The notes: a model not told the origin generated them from the letters alone. 64,000 bases of DNA from Diplolepis rosae (GCA_030998225.1 JAPYXD010000161.1:1116001-1180000); one strand, 5' to 3'; shown: positions 24,123-36,130, counted from the stretch's first letter. Numbers and translations are program-made.

Positions 24123-24905
24123 ATGCCCAAAGAGAACACTCGATCAGATAAGACCGGAACAACAGATTTCATCGGCGACATTTCGCGTACTTTAAACGAC
24201 GCAATGGTAACAACAATGCCAGAATGTTTTGCCATTCAACAAGGCATAATGAATGTCCCGATATTTAATGGTAAAAATATGCCAGTAAGAGACTTTATTC
24301 AGGGCGAGATAAACGGAGAAGCCAGCATACCTGCTAATTGTGAAAAACAGTATATCAGAGCGGTCTTATCCCGACTAAAGGTAGCAGCTAGAGATAGCAC
24401 ACCTGGAAAATAAAATTTTTCCATGAAGGACTTGATCAAGCAACGATTCGCCTCATATAAGATATACACGTGGTACACATACGAAATTTCAAACATCAAA
24501 ATGACCCATAACGAAAATGTAAGTGAATTCTACGATCGCCTTACATTGTTAAAATCTGGTGCACAATCCGCACTAGAAGATAAATACGATAACGTGGATC
24601 AATTACTAGCCCCTTTCATTGACTGTGCGTTAGAGTCTTTTATTCGTTGACTTCCAGATGGACTCTCAGGAGCAGTGGAAAACCGAAATCCAAATACTAT
24701 AGAAGCAGCACTAAAATACGCCATAGAGTACGAATCAAAACATCAGTTAGACCCTCAATCCCCACATAATAACTTTTACGATAGGAATTTTGCTCAATCT
24801 GCTTACTCAGGAATGCGTGATCGCAGCCCTCGTCCGCACGTCCAATTTGCGTCTTCTCCTGAAAGAAATAGGCCAATGAAGACAGGCGAAATTCACCTAG
24901 ATTAA
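24123..24905 (+). pseudogene. Errantivirus-like gag, in-frame stops
   Basis: Structural polyprotein remnant of the provirus. A single frame runs 24123-24905, interrupted by TAA at 24411-24413 and TGA at 24648-24650. Recognisable parts are FNGKNMPVRDFIQ (N-terminal capsid-like region), FASYKIYTWYTYEIS and the LPDGLSGAVENRNP stretch followed by TIEAALKYAIEYE, the pattern expected near the end of a capsid domain. Downstream (24906-25139) is Pro/Ser-rich and basic sequence with more stops, probably the nucleocapsid end; no CCHC knuckle is visible. It precedes protease and RT in the usual order. The start at ATG 24123 is the first in frame and fits the leader. Inactive. Confidence 0.7.
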
Positions 24906-25139
24906 ATAGACGAAACCATTTCCCAACCGAACAAAACTACCCCAGGAGTTTTTCCCACCCTATGCATATCCCCCATATCTACCATATCAGCCATATCCTT
25001 ATTACCTAAATCACTCTATTACATATCCAAACCCTAACTACCACTATTAAACTCCAGCCTTGCTCGCCGAGAGGACGTGAAGACGAGCACAGACCAAAAA
25101 GAGCGTCAAAGCAGTATGAGGATATTAACGCAACAAAGA

Positions 25140-26187
25140 AAGTCCTGTGTACAAAATTTAGAAAAAAATCGCCAGTAGTAGAGTTCAGCTCACCCAGTTA
25201 TAATGAAAGCAAGGCCCAATTACTAGTCGACACTGGAGCAGACCTAAATATAATTAAGCTAAGCTCGCTCGACGAAGACATATTAGTATCACAGAATGAA
25301 GCAATTTAAATAGCTGGAATAACTCAGAACAAAATTTCACCCCCTGGAACCGTTCAAATAAATATAAAAAACTCAATAGTGACCTTTCACGTCACAGAGC
25401 CAGATTTTCCTATCAACGCTAACGGAATTCTAGGAAGAAAATAGCTCTGACGAGAAGAAGTAGAAATTTCATTTTGGCACAACCCAATCGTTACTCATTC
25501 CAATCCAACCAAACCTATACCATTTATAGGCGAAGAATCTGAAATAGCCAAAGAAAATATAGAAGATTATAAAGGGACATCATTAGGACCTATTCAGATG
25601 AAAGCCAGAACCAAACGAGTAATCCCTCTAGAAGTCACGAACACGTAATTAAAAGAAGGTTATCTACCCTTAATTAAAAGCACAGAAGGAATATTAGTAG
25701 GTGAAGCAGCAGTAAGAAACACAAACGGAATTTTTCATGTATTAGCAATCAACACAACTAAAAAATATTTAAGCATTGAAATACCCCCACAGGAATTAAT
25801 ACCCTTCGAATATTATAATTTACCTGGAGAAGAGTCAGACAAATACTTTTTAAGCGAAAATTTAAAATTTGAAAGAGACAAAATAGAGGAAGTGATTGAC
25901 AAATTGCGACTAGATCATCTCAATCAAGAAGAAAAAGAGCACGTTATAAAAATAGCGCGAGAATTTCCAGATAGTTTTTATCTCCCTGGGGAACCGCTAA
26001 TCTCTACACATTTGGTACAACATAAAATACATACAACAGACGAAATACCCATAAACACCCACCCTTACCGATTTTCACGAGCTCAGAAAGAAGAAATAGA
26101 ACGTGTCATAACTAAAATGAAAACCGAGGGAGCCATTCAGAATTCGAAATCACGATATAATTCCCCATGATTAATTATACCTAAAAA
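25140..26187 (+). pseudogene. Errantivirus-like pol, protease and RT N-terminus
   Basis: The frame holds an aspartic protease active site (LLVDTGADLNII, near 25217-25255) and the flap/end region NGILGRK near 25420. A linker and the start of reverse transcriptase follow (VQHKIHTTDEIPI, YRFSRAQKEEIERVI). In-frame stops occur near 25306, 25443, 25449 and 25647, and at 26168-26170 (TGA). Shortly after, a frameshift near 26180 leads into the next open segment. The protease would cut Gag-Pol. The order protease then RT is standard for gypsy-type elements. The frame carries more stops than the RT part downstream. Confidence 0.8.
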
Positions 26188-26994
26188 TTGGACCACACCG
26201 GAAAAATAAAATGGAGAATAGTTATCGACTTCTGTCTTCTTAATGAGAAAACGACCGGCGATGCTTATCCTCTGCCAAACATTTGCGAAATTCTTGACCA
26301 CTTAGATAGAGGCCAATATTTTTCAGTATTTGACCTTGCGAGTGGATTTCACCAAATAGAACTAGATCCTGCGGACAGACCTAAGACAGCTTTCTCATCA
26401 TTAAATGGACATTGTGAACATGTCAGAATGCCCATGGGATTAAAACATTCACCAGCGACATTCCAACGATTAATGGATCAAGTATTAGTAGGACTACAAC
26501 GTACAGAATTATTCGTATACCTAGACGACATAGTTGTATATGCAGACGATCTAGAGGAGTACGGGAAAGAGGTAATGAGACTCTTGAAACGATTAAAAGA
26601 AGCAAACCTGTCAATACAACCCGAAAAATATGAATTTCTATTGAAAGAAGTAGCTTATTTAGGTCATATCATCAGCAGCGAAGGTGTAAACCCCGATCCA
26701 AAGAAGATAGAAGCTGTACAGTGCTTTCCGCAACCCAAGAACCCTAAAAATATCAAACAGTTTCTGGGGCTAGCAGGATACTATCGCAGGTTTATAAAAG
26801 ACTTTTCTGCAATAGCAAAATCTTTAACTGAGTTAAATTATTCAACCACAGAAAAAGAATGTTTAGCATTGTTATATGCAATAGCAAAATTGAGACCCTA
26901 TTTGTATGGACGAAAATTCACCCTTATGAGCGATCACGAGCCTCTGAAGTGGATAGACCCCCAGAATAATGCCAATGTTTACTCGGCAATCTAG
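26188..26994 (+). pseudogene. Errantivirus-like reverse transcriptase with truncated RNase H
   Basis: Open for 268 codons. RT motifs in order: KWRIVIDFCLLNEKT, YPLPNICEILDHL, the first catalytic Asp in FSVFDLASGFHQI, the MPMGLKHSPATFQRLMD thumb-side motif, and the active site FVYLDDIVVYA. YLGHIIS and QFLGLAGYYRRFIKDFS follow. Then the frame jumps directly from IAKSLTEL to NYSTTEKECLALLYAI, removing the RNase H N-terminal half (its first acidic residues) without breaking the frame. SDHEPLKWI (later RNase H) is present, then the match ends. YLDD, FDLASGFHQI and TEKECLA place it in the Ty3/gypsy group. RT could be read through, but the enzyme lacks a complete RNase H and there is no integrase. 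Confidence 0.9.
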
Positions 26995-27782
26995 TAAAAG
27001 AACGGAATCTAGCTCTAAGCCTCTAACAAAAACATCAGTCTCTGGCCTAATGAACAAACCCTCCATTTTCACCAGAAAAGAAGTACCTCTACTTCAGCAG
27101 AACTGAATAAAAGTACCATCAGTAAACGACTGATCCGTCGACCAGTAGAAGAACAAAGAGTCAAGATAAGACCTGACTATAAAGAAGATAGTAGCTCTAA
27201 TGATTGAGAGAAAGACTTTGACCCACCCCCCATTCTACGAAAAAGAAAGAGTGTACTACCCAGTCTGAATCTTCCCCCTGCAGCATATCCACCTTCAAAC
27301 ATACTCAAAAGTGCCCCAGCAAATGCTCCACCAGTCAAAACTGAATTTCCTTTCAAAGAACAAGAAGAATTAATTCACACAACACACAACAAGAAGGACC
27401 TATAAGAATCGTGAGTCCATCTGTAAGCGATAGTGAAGATAGTCTTACAGATGATGACAATAAGAGTACAGAACAAAGTAAACCCAAACCATCAAAAGAT
27501 AGCCTGGAAAACTCATTTTTATTGTTTAAAAATCCTTAAAGACTCGCGAAGATTGGCTAGACAAAGAAAACATTGAAAAAGATGCCCCTATCCTCGAGAT
27601 CACAGCCGTTTCAGAAAGAAAAGACAATCAGGAACTCTTGGAGGCCATTGAAGAACAAGAACCAGAAAGTGAGACGGAATTTGATAACCGGATCGAAGCA
27701 GCAATTGAAGCGGCGAAGAAATTGATTGAAGAGACACAGAAAATGGGAAAAGAGTTGAACATAGAAACAAAGGAGTCACCTT
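26995..27782 (+). pseudogene. Decayed reading frames of unknown identity inside the provirus
   Basis: Integrase would be expected here, but no HHCC zinc finger or DDE motif is seen in any frame. Instead there are Ser/Thr-, Pro- and acidic-rich fragments in shifting frames (for example LRKRKSVLPSLN near 27240, DSEDSLTDDDNKSTE near 27430, EEQEPESETEFDNRIEAAIE near 27650) with several stops. They could be a spliced leader, the N-terminus of env, or an accessory frame of the element; I cannot decide. Confidence 0.4.
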
Positions 27783-28551
27783 AAAGATATCATTCGGCAG
27801 TGTTTACGCTATTTTGCATGAACATTTGTCTATGAGGAAGCTGTTGTCAAAGTGGGTGCCGCGTTTGCTCACGGTGGATCAAAAACGACAAGGTGTCGTT
27901 GATTCAGAGCGATGTTTGAAGTTGTTTCGCCGAAATAAACCGAATTTTTTGCGTCGGTATGTGACGATGGACGAAAGCTGGATCCATCACTACATTCCGG
28001 AATCAAAGTGGTCGTCAGCCGAGTGGACTGCAGTCGGTGAGAAGCGTCCAAAGCGGCCAAAAAAGCAAATGAGGGCCGGTAAGGTTTTGGCCTCAGTATT
28101 TTGGGATGCTCATGGAGTTTTGTTCATCGACTACCTTGAAAAAGGTATGACGATCAATTGCGAACGTTACATTGGCCAATTGATACGTTTGAAAAACGAA
28201 ATCGGTGAAAAACGGCTCCAAATGAAGAAGAAAAAAGTGCTCTTTCACCAAGACAATGCGCCGTGTCACAAGTCGCTCGCTACCATGGCAAAATTGAATG
28301 AATTGAGCATCGGATTGCTTCCGCACCCACCATATTCACCGGATCTGGTCCCCACCGACTACTACCTGTTTGCAGACCTCAAAAAAATGCTCCAAGGAAA
28401 GAGATTCTATTCCAACGTGGAAGTCATCACCGCAACAAATGCTTATTTCGAGGCCGAAGATAAATCATTCTACAAGAAACGTATTGAAATGTTAGAGAAG
28501 CGCTGGACTGATTGTGTTGCTTTTGAAGAAGACTATGTTGATGAATAAATG
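27783..28551 (+). pseudogene. mariner transposase (irritans type), N-terminally truncated
   Basis: An open frame of 244 codons (27814-28548), with the match beginning slightly upstream at KISFGSVYAIL (27783). Linker WVPRLLTVDQK; first catalytic Asp in VTMDESWIHHY; then GKVLASVFWDAHG and IDYLEKG. The second Asp is in LFHQDNAPCHKS and the third in PPYSPDLVPTDYYLF, 34 residues apart (DD34D). The C-terminus SFYKKRIEMLEKRW...YVDE is complete and ends at TAA 28549-28551. About the first 100 residues (the DNA-binding region) are missing, and neither terminal repeat is visible. It interrupts the errantivirus provirus on the same strand. The catalytic triad is intact, unusual in this window, but without the DNA-binding domain it could not transpose itself. 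Confidence 0.9.
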
Positions 28552-28726
28552 AATAAATGTCCATTACCTGCATATATGTATCAATTATAATAATGATTAT
28601 AGACCGTGTATTATGTTTGAAATAATTAAAATAAATTGCATTGGACTCACCAAATTTAATTTTGATAAAAGAAACCCCTAATTATTAAAAATTCGAAACC
28701 TATCTTGAAAAAAATACTTACAAGTA
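28552..28726. other. AT-rich gap between mariner and DNA transposon
   Basis: Short non-coding stretch, possibly remaining provirus sequence. Confidence 0.4.
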
Positions 28727-28730
28727 TATA

Positions 28731-29213
28731 TGGGGCAAAATTCATCAAGTGTACCCGCCTAAAAACTTTTTGTCTCCGACTTCCTTGAAAGTCCCCGAAA
28801 TTATTGTCCTGGTGAACCTCTTTAAATTCCCCTAACAGAACGTCTCTAGTACGACGGGTTGTCAGTATACAGGGGCTCGAATTATCAACCTTTTACCGCG
28901 CACGCTGATACTCAATTAACCATAACTTCTACAAAAGTTATCCAAATTAATTTTTTATGGAGGTCTTCGAAACGTTTTTTCAGCAGCTTTAGCTAAAGGC
29001 AATGGTTTTAGATTAATAAAATTATTTGAGCTTCATTTCTTAATTTAAACATATTTTTGAGTTTTTCTCCAAGTGCGGCCGTTAATTTTCTGTCCAAAAT
29101 TATGTTTAGAAAAAAGCTTGACTTTTCCCCTTTAAAATGAGCCATGGTCGAAAGTGGGGCGAAAGAAATTGGTGGAGATATATAACACTTCTTGCGCGCG
29201 GTTTCTGCGTCGC
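28731..29213 (+). repeat. Left terminal inverted repeat of the 3.35-kb transposon
   Basis: Inverse of 31591-32077. Identity is about 90% by eye and ends where the sequences part after the CTTGCGCGCGG string. No convincing coding capacity. Confidence 0.85.
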
Positions 29214-29318
29214 AGTGCAGCTAGGCGCCACGATCACGACGTACCGTCCATTAGGAACTTATTTAATTGTACTTTGTATAATTTGTTCGTAAAACTGTTA
29301 TTTTTGGCTGGTACGAAA

Positions 29319-31053
29319 TTAAAAATAAAAATTAATTTGTAATTCGGGGTTATTTTTTAGTGCGAGTCCCCTTGCCTCTAAGATCGAGTCTTTATAAATT
29401 TCCCCCAATACCATCACAAGGGCCTTTTCCGTGCGCCGCTGCATGGAAATGCCACTCGGCTGGAATACCAAAATCCATTTCATGGTGGAGCAAATTGATG
29501 AAGTTATATTTATTTTTAATGTGCTGGGCGGCTCCATCTGTAAAATAAATCATTTTTCTGGGTTGAAAATTCTCTTTAAAATAGTGTGTAATAATTTTTT
29601 GAAATTCGTACACAAGAATTGTGTCATGAGTCAAATAGTCTGATAAAATAGCAAGACTGCGGTGCTTTAGAATGTTGTCCTCTTTATAATAAATTACCAC
29701 TGTAAAAATGGTAGCTTGATCTATGTTCCAATGAAATGACTGAGCTGCATTCTGGACTACAAAGGCATAGTTTTCAACGAAATCACAAAGGATAAGAAAT
29801 TCTCCTTCTTTCAGTGTGTCCTTAAAGTTTTTGAAGAAATACGACTGTTGTTTGACTGTAAAAGAGTGAGATTTAAGCTTAAGCAAGCATTCGCAAATCT
29901 GTTCAGCAACATCTTGTACGTCTGTTATTTCCGTGTGTAACGTACTTCTGTCAGTTTGTTGCCAAGTCTGGAATTCTACTCTGTTAATACACTGGTCTGT
30001 GAGAACTGATGTTATAAAGTCATTAAGTGCGCTTGTACCAGGACACGCTGTGCATTACTTTAAGTAGCATTCTGAAGTCGGAACGCCACATACAATCCTC
30101 TTCATTGCATCATGATAAGTCTTAATGGGGGAAAAATTTTCGCAGGTTGGTTCTCTTAAATCTACAGCATCTAGCATTAGATTAACGTTTTCATGATGGA
30201 CACAAACACAAACAGTATGCGTACCACTGGCTCCAGCGAGTATGCAATTTCGGGGTCTAAGCTGAGAGAATTTTGATAAGCAAATTTTAACTGTAGGATG
30301 CTGAGCCTTAAAATTTGCATATAATTCAGAAAGATTGCACAGAATTAACTTTTTTTGAACGTGCTCACGGGAGCCATCATTTTTTTTTACGGAAACGAAA
30401 TCTTTCATGACAGGCATCATACGACTATTCTCATCATCAAGGTAAAATTTTTTGACCAAATTTTCAATCTCGGAATCTGAAGTTTTACCTTTTTTTAAAT
30501 TAGGAGAAGTTAAAATACCATTCTCAGCTACTAATTTCTTAGCCTTTCTAGTTTGGCGTTCAGAAGCACCAAATTCTTTAGCCAATCTTCTGCGGCCCCA
30601 AGATTTCGGAGTAAGAGTTAAAAGTAACACTTTTTCTGAATTATTTGCAGATTTTTGAAATTTGTCTATTATTTGTTCAAGAACCTCCATTCAGGCGTAA
30701 TCATTTTCATCAGAACAATCAGTTTCAGATTTTTTAAACTTGGATGTCGAAGGATCGGCAAAGATATCGTCGTCTAACATTAAAATATCATTCTCGAGAA
30801 TAGGAGGTGAATCATCGTTGATCACTGAAGCATCATCAATTGTTGGATCAGTATGAGAATACAAAGAGGATATCAATGCAAGTTGAGAAATTTCTTTTCT
30901 GCAATTTACACACAGTTTCGCATCGATGGGTATACTGAGATACTTTTTTTGAAGAGTTGCAGAAATTGTTCTTAAACTGCACAGTTCACGCTTGTCATTT
31001 TCCTTAGAAAAAGTATTGTAACAACGACTACACAAGCTGGTTCTTCTTGGCAT
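29319..31053 (-). pseudogene. Transposase-like gene of the 3.35-kb transposon, nearly intact
   Basis: One frame runs from ATG 31053 to about 29400 (roughly 550 codons), broken only by TGA at 30691-30693 and TAA at 30055-30057. A frameshift near 29400 then carries the match into the next frame, to about 29319. Order: N-terminal zinc-binding cysteines (C8, C11, C48, C51); an acidic Ser/Asp-rich stretch; a helix-turn-helix-like region (LAKEFGASERQTRKAKKLV); basic and charged middle; SQLRPRNCILAGASGTHTVC; then a likely nuclease core with CDFVENYAF, YFTDGAAQHIKNKYNF, and HGKGPCDGIGG at the end. I recall this signature from widespread uncharacterised animal proteins. The acidic residues in CDF, TDG and CDG are candidate catalytic residues (inference). 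Its position inside the TIRs supports a transposase role. Confidence 0.7.
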
Positions 31054-31590
31054 GATTGAAAATTAAGCAGAAGAAAAAGCTAAGTTGAGGCAGTGAATAA
31101 CAACGCAGGTCCAACCACCGAAGGTGGGTAAGTGTTCGAAATATAGTATTCAAGTAATACTATGTCTATTTTGAATAATAAGAAAAGTAAATGAGAATAA
31201 ATAATATACGGGAAAGTACAAACGTACAAAAGTTTTATGACGTTGAAATAAGCCGAAGCTAAATCGCATAAAAGCAATTTCTGATCGGAAAATAATTGGC
31301 AATTATAATAACTGAAAATGAGTTTTTTTGCGAGAAAGTTATCGAAGACATCCATCTAGTGGTCAAATATATGTACTAATTTTTTCGGCGGGTTTTTCGA
31401 ATTCTCTCTAAAGTCTTAAAAATGAAGTATCGACATAAAAGTGGATTTTACATGTCCAATAAATAATGAAAATTATTAGCCGTGAAATAAATTATAACAA
31501 TAATAGTTATTGTGTTAAAAAATGCAGTTTGTAGTCGATTATTTGTAGTCGTCTAGAAACCGTACATTCTGAATTTGAAGCATGGGCGCT

Positions 31591-32077
31591 CGCGAGGCAG
31601 AAGCCGCGCGCAAGGAGTGTTATATATCTCCACTAATCTCTTTCGCCCCACTTTCGACCGTGGCTCATTTTGAAGGGAAAAAATCAAGCTTTTTTTAAAA
31701 CATAATTTTGGAACGAAAATTAGCGGCCGAACTTGGAGAAAAACTCAAAAATATGTTTAAAATTAAAAAATGAAGCTCAAATAATTTTTTTAATCTAAAA
31801 CCATTGGCTTCAGCGTAGAGCTGATGAAAAAACGTTTCGAAGACCTTCATAAAAAAGTTAATTTGGATATATTTTGTAGAAGTTATGGTTAATTGAGTAT
31901 CAGCGTGCGCGGTAAAAGGTTGAAAATTCGAGCCCCTGTATACTGACAACCCGTCGTACTAGAGATGTTCCCTTAGGGGAATTAAAAGCGGTTCACTAGG
32001 ACAATAATTTCGCGGACTTTCAAGGAAATTGGAGACAAAAAGATTTTAGGCGGGTACACTTGACGAATTTTGCCCCA
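31591..32077 (-). repeat. Right terminal inverted repeat of the 3.35-kb transposon
   Basis: Inverse partner of 28731-29213. It carries small frames that mirror those on the left and are not genes. Confidence 0.85.
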
Positions 32078-32139
32078 TATATTCTGACAACGTATATTCA
32101 ACATGATTAGACCAATCCATAGAGGAAGACTGCAGAAGT

Positions 32140-33715
32140 GAAGTTAAAGTAGACGTGTTAAATGGAAAAGTCAACCAAATCGAAAACATTTACAAAGAAT
32201 TAAAAAATATGTTAGCAGAAATAAAGCAAGATATAGCAGAAGTAAAAAACCCACCCCTATATATCCAGAAGCGAAGAGCACCCTTATTAGGCTTTATCGG
32301 ATCAATCATTGAACCAGTAATAGAAGTCATGACTTCCGACGACGCAGAAGTATATGACAACGCTATCAACGAACTACATGACAGACAAAATAACCATAGC
32401 AAAATTTTAAGAAAGCAAACCCACATTGTCAAATCAGAAATCAACAACATTCACCTAGAATTGAATCAAAAATCGCAAGAGATCGCCAACATACAACAGC
32501 AATTAAAAGAGACCATCAAAAACATAGTCACATAACCAGTACTGGAATAACATCATATATTTCAGAAAGATAAGACAATGGGCTGACCACATCGATATAA
32601 AACTTAATCACTTAGCCGAAGATTTAAAACAAATTATAAAAATAGTAGAAGCCGTACGAGAAAAACAGTTACATCCACTCCTTCTTACTAAAGAACAACT
32701 CCAAGAAATTATTACTAGAATACATTTTAAACTAAGTGAATATGAATTCCCAGTACTCACTTCACATGTACGAGCAGAAGAATTATCAAAATTAGGAAGA
32801 ACAGAGGTTAGAATCAGCTCTAGACGAATGCTAATCACCATCGACATACCCTTACTAGACAAATCAGGGTATCAACTTTACTAAACCTTTTACAACACCA
32901 TTCGCGAAAACACTCAGCCCAAGCATGAAGCTTTCACAACCACCTCATGCGAGTGTTTGATGTTAATAAGACCATCAAAGGACACCATTCACCTTTGTGA
33001 CATCAGGATGAAAGTAGAAGAAGAAATGTATTGGAACCACATACCTTCGTTATCTGCCTTGATTTATTCAACAAAAAATCCGGAGCCAATAAGCATAAAA
33101 GGAACTGCATAAAAGGAAATTTGGAAAAGGGTTACCTCAGCAACTCAGGATTACTCCGATTAGTTACAGGATGTACTGCAAGGACGAAATATAACACTCT
33201 AACCGGAACTCAGGTTAACAAAAGGATAGAAGAGTATATTCACAACCCTAATTTTATATCATATGACTGAAATCCTTCCAAAGTTGGACACAATTCAACA
33301 ACTTTCTAAAATAAAACCTTTTACGTGGGAAAAATCTTACATAGGGAATTGGAAAAGGCTCCACACAGACGAATCACTCTCAGCCATAGAAGAACAATTG
33401 ACAGAATTCAAAGAGCAAAGTTTTAATAAACAAATACATAATAAATACGGGACAGGAGGATCTAGTGCAATAATAATTATGATGTATTTTAGGAAAAGTT
33501 CAATCCTAAAATGTTTAAAAAACCCAAAAAGAACTCCAAAAAAGAAGAAGCACCTAGAGGACTACAATACTTTCAACCCGGAAATATCCAAGAAATTCGG
33601 GTACAAACAGAAAAAACAAAATTTCCAATCAGAAATATCCAAATTGCTTAAAATACCACCTCCTGTGTCATCTAGGACGCTGAAAAACCTAAGGAGGGAG
33701 GGCACGGAAAACTAA
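32140..33715 (+). pseudogene. Errantivirus-like envelope (F-type) remnant
   Basis: Env of this insect endogenous retrovirus would be a membrane fusion glycoprotein. What remains begins near 32140 without a signal peptide; the 5' part was separated or lost at the DNA transposon insertion. The open segment 32155-32535 holds a basic KRR followed by a hydrophobic, Gly-containing stretch. This is the arrangement of a cleavage site and fusion peptide in baculovirus F-like proteins; a long charged helical region follows. The frame breaks near 32535 and resumes in another frame to a stop at 32881, then again at 33031-33270 and 33263-33715. A short hydrophobic segment near 33460-33490 could be the membrane anchor. 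Several stops and frameshifts make it non-functional. Confidence 0.65.
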
Positions 33716-35603
33716 ACGAAAAGTTTTCATCAATAAGTAAATAAAATAGAGAGAAACCTACAATACCACTCAGCGACGCCTGTAATTAGATTAACCTGCG
33801 AAGCATTAATGCAGTCCAGCAGGATAAACTTACCTCAACAAGATAAGGCGCTCCCGACAATATGGCTAGCGTGAGAAATATAATCATGCGAAGAATAGAG
33901 GAGAAGCAGTATGGCACCGAGCATGCAACCTGACACATGGGCATAGAGGAAGAACAACGATCCGCCTCTCTATGCCATTGGAAGCGACAAGATGACAAGC
34001 ACGCCTACTATCGCCAGCAACAATCTCGCTAGTATGTTATCCTGATCAAAAGTTCGTTTGATTTTCAATAAAAAATTATTAATAAAAGCTTAAGTAACAA
34101 CAATTCGTCACTTTTAATCAAATATTAATAATAAAGAATTTTGTGTAGCAAGAAAGAGGAAGAAAAATTTATCTTAACAAACAACACAACAAACCTTTGA
34201 TAAAAAAAAAATAAAAAAATAAAAAAAATAAATAAAAGTACGAACAATATACTTGTGTACGCATATTTACATATATATAAACCCTTAGCGCATGCATCTA
34301 AATTTAACCGATATATGTTTACATAGATATGTGGATGACACTAAAAATATCCAGTAAATTTAGGGGAAGTCAACTCATTAATTTGAGCAAATAAACCTGA
34401 ATACTATTCGTGACAGGAAAAGGAAGTGGTTTGGAAGGGTATAAAAAAAGAAAATAATAGATATTGTTTTAATACAATTGAGACATACATGAAATAACTT
34501 GTTAACAAAAAAAAAAAAAGTCTGACTTTTTTAATTGTATTAAATCAATACATTTTAACAAGTGATCAGTTTAAATTTCTTATATGTGTTTGAAAATTCA
34601 AAAGGAAAAGAAAACGATAAAATTTTCAAACTAGAAGTATAAGTACATGCGTTAATACTTAAAACAAATAAATACATAACAAATACACACACACATAGTA
34701 TATCCACACAACAAATATAATAGAACAAATCACACGGACACCTCAGGTTCGGGGACGATATGGAGCATATCAATGTCCTGGAAACTCCCAATGTTCTTTA
34801 ACAACTGGCCGACGGCAGTATATCACTTCGCGTCGTGGAACTGAAAACAATAAGTAATTAAGTAAAAATCTAAAATTGACAAACAAAAGAAAAAAAAGAG
34901 AAAAGTACAAGAAGAAAGGAGGTCAAGTACCTTCATAACCAGCCATTAAAGACCCACAGAAACATCGCACAGGTTCCGATGTCGAGTTTCGCACATACCG
35001 CCCACAGCGACAGAAGACTCGCGAAGACACAATTAGCAATAACCGGAGCAAAACCGAAGCTATTATATATTATCACACCCCACCGGACGACACACAAAAC
35101 ACAAAAAGAGGGAGAAAAGTACTCACCTTGGACACGAGGTACCCCACGATCCACCAATAAATTATAGGCCAAATGGGCATTGTTCTCAATGTAGAGGGAG
35201 TAGGGGATGGTAGTCGACCCGCTTGAGGACGATCCTTAATTTTCCATGGTTAATGATGAATTGACAGCTAACGCATCTTCGGCACAAAAGATCGCAGCTG
35301 CCCATCTCACAAATTGATGATGATTGCAAAATTTTACTATGTAAAATCGGAACTAAAGAGACTAATGGACAAAATCATCAAGAATATGTGAAAAATGCAA
35401 CGATAAGTATCACTTACCGGAATCGCTTTGGGACTTCTAGATGACACAAGACACGATACACTAGACATAAGAAAAGTACACTCGTTTTACAGAATCCGCA
35501 GAAATATAGCAAACGATAACTCGAGAAAAATTAAATTAAATTCAAACAAGAATAAGGAAAATGAACTGATCGCTATTAACAACAAATTGAGTTACAAGCG
35601 TCA
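33716..35603. other. Non-coding stretch between env and the 3' LTR-like copy
   Basis: AT-rich, with poly-A tracts near 34200-34250 and 34505-34520. A frame on the minus strand at 34555-34791 is rich in hydrophobic residues but has no recognisable domain. I cannot see a U3 that matches 17701-19690. Confidence 0.45.
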
Positions 35604-35608
35604 ATTGT

Positions 35609-36130
35609 CCCTAAGTCCCTAAGTGGTGCAAGTCCGGTAGCCGTGAATTCATAAGTGCCGTTAAATACGTGTATCGTCGTATTAAGTCGAGTTATGAGAG
35701 TTAAATCTACGGGAGACGAACTTAACCAGTGTTTAGCAAGCAAGTTGGATTGTCTGATATGCTTCCTGTACTACTTGACTAGCACTACCTAACTCCAGCC
35801 AGGATTGTGCCGTTATCCAGCTACCAGGAAGGGGAACTATATGACAAAACTCTTTCTCCTGCCTTATCAAGCAGGGAAAAAGCGTAAGTTATATATATAT
35901 ACATCTAAAAACTTATTGTATACCAAACCTTTAATTAATAAAGCTTGTACACCACAATGTAATCAAATTTGTTATTACTGTGAACAACTGGAGCCGCATA
36001 GGTTTGACTAGCGACCACGATCCCACAAAAATATAAATAATCAGAACTTATCACTCTGATTTAATCAGCAAACTTTCCTCCCTTTTTCTAACTTTCCCAA
36101 TCTACCCTCGCCTTAGCTCGGGAAGTAACA
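35609..36130 (+). repeat. 3' LTR-like copy of the errantivirus
   Basis: Matches 19692-20595 from CCCTAAGTGGTGCAAG to TAACA, minus five of the six internal repeat units. It lacks the upstream U3-like part. ATTGT occurs immediately on each side (35604-35608 and 36131-36135). The copy might therefore be an independent solo insertion rather than the provirus 3' end, or the match may be chance. TCCCTAAG is duplicated at its left edge. Confidence 0.75.

Larger units (their letters stand above)
28727..32081 (-). mobile_element. 3.35-kb DNA transposon, long TIRs, TATA duplication
   Basis: TATA at 28727-28730 and 32078-32081 flanks a 3347-bp body whose ends are TGGGGCAAAATTCATCAAG and its near-inverse. 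The TIRs are unusually long, about 483 bp (28731-29213) and 487 bp (31591-32077). They include the coding-like strings TTTCGCCCCACTTTCGACC. Between them lies one transposase-like gene on the minus strand and AT-rich DNA. A 4-bp duplication and a large TIR would fit the Sola superfamily, but I assign this only tentatively. It sits inside the errantivirus provirus, between the mariner and env. Confidence 0.85.

Noticed and set aside
31695..31949. 84-codon minus-strand frame
   Set aside because: Lies wholly inside the terminal inverted repeat of the 3.35-kb transposon; no independent support.
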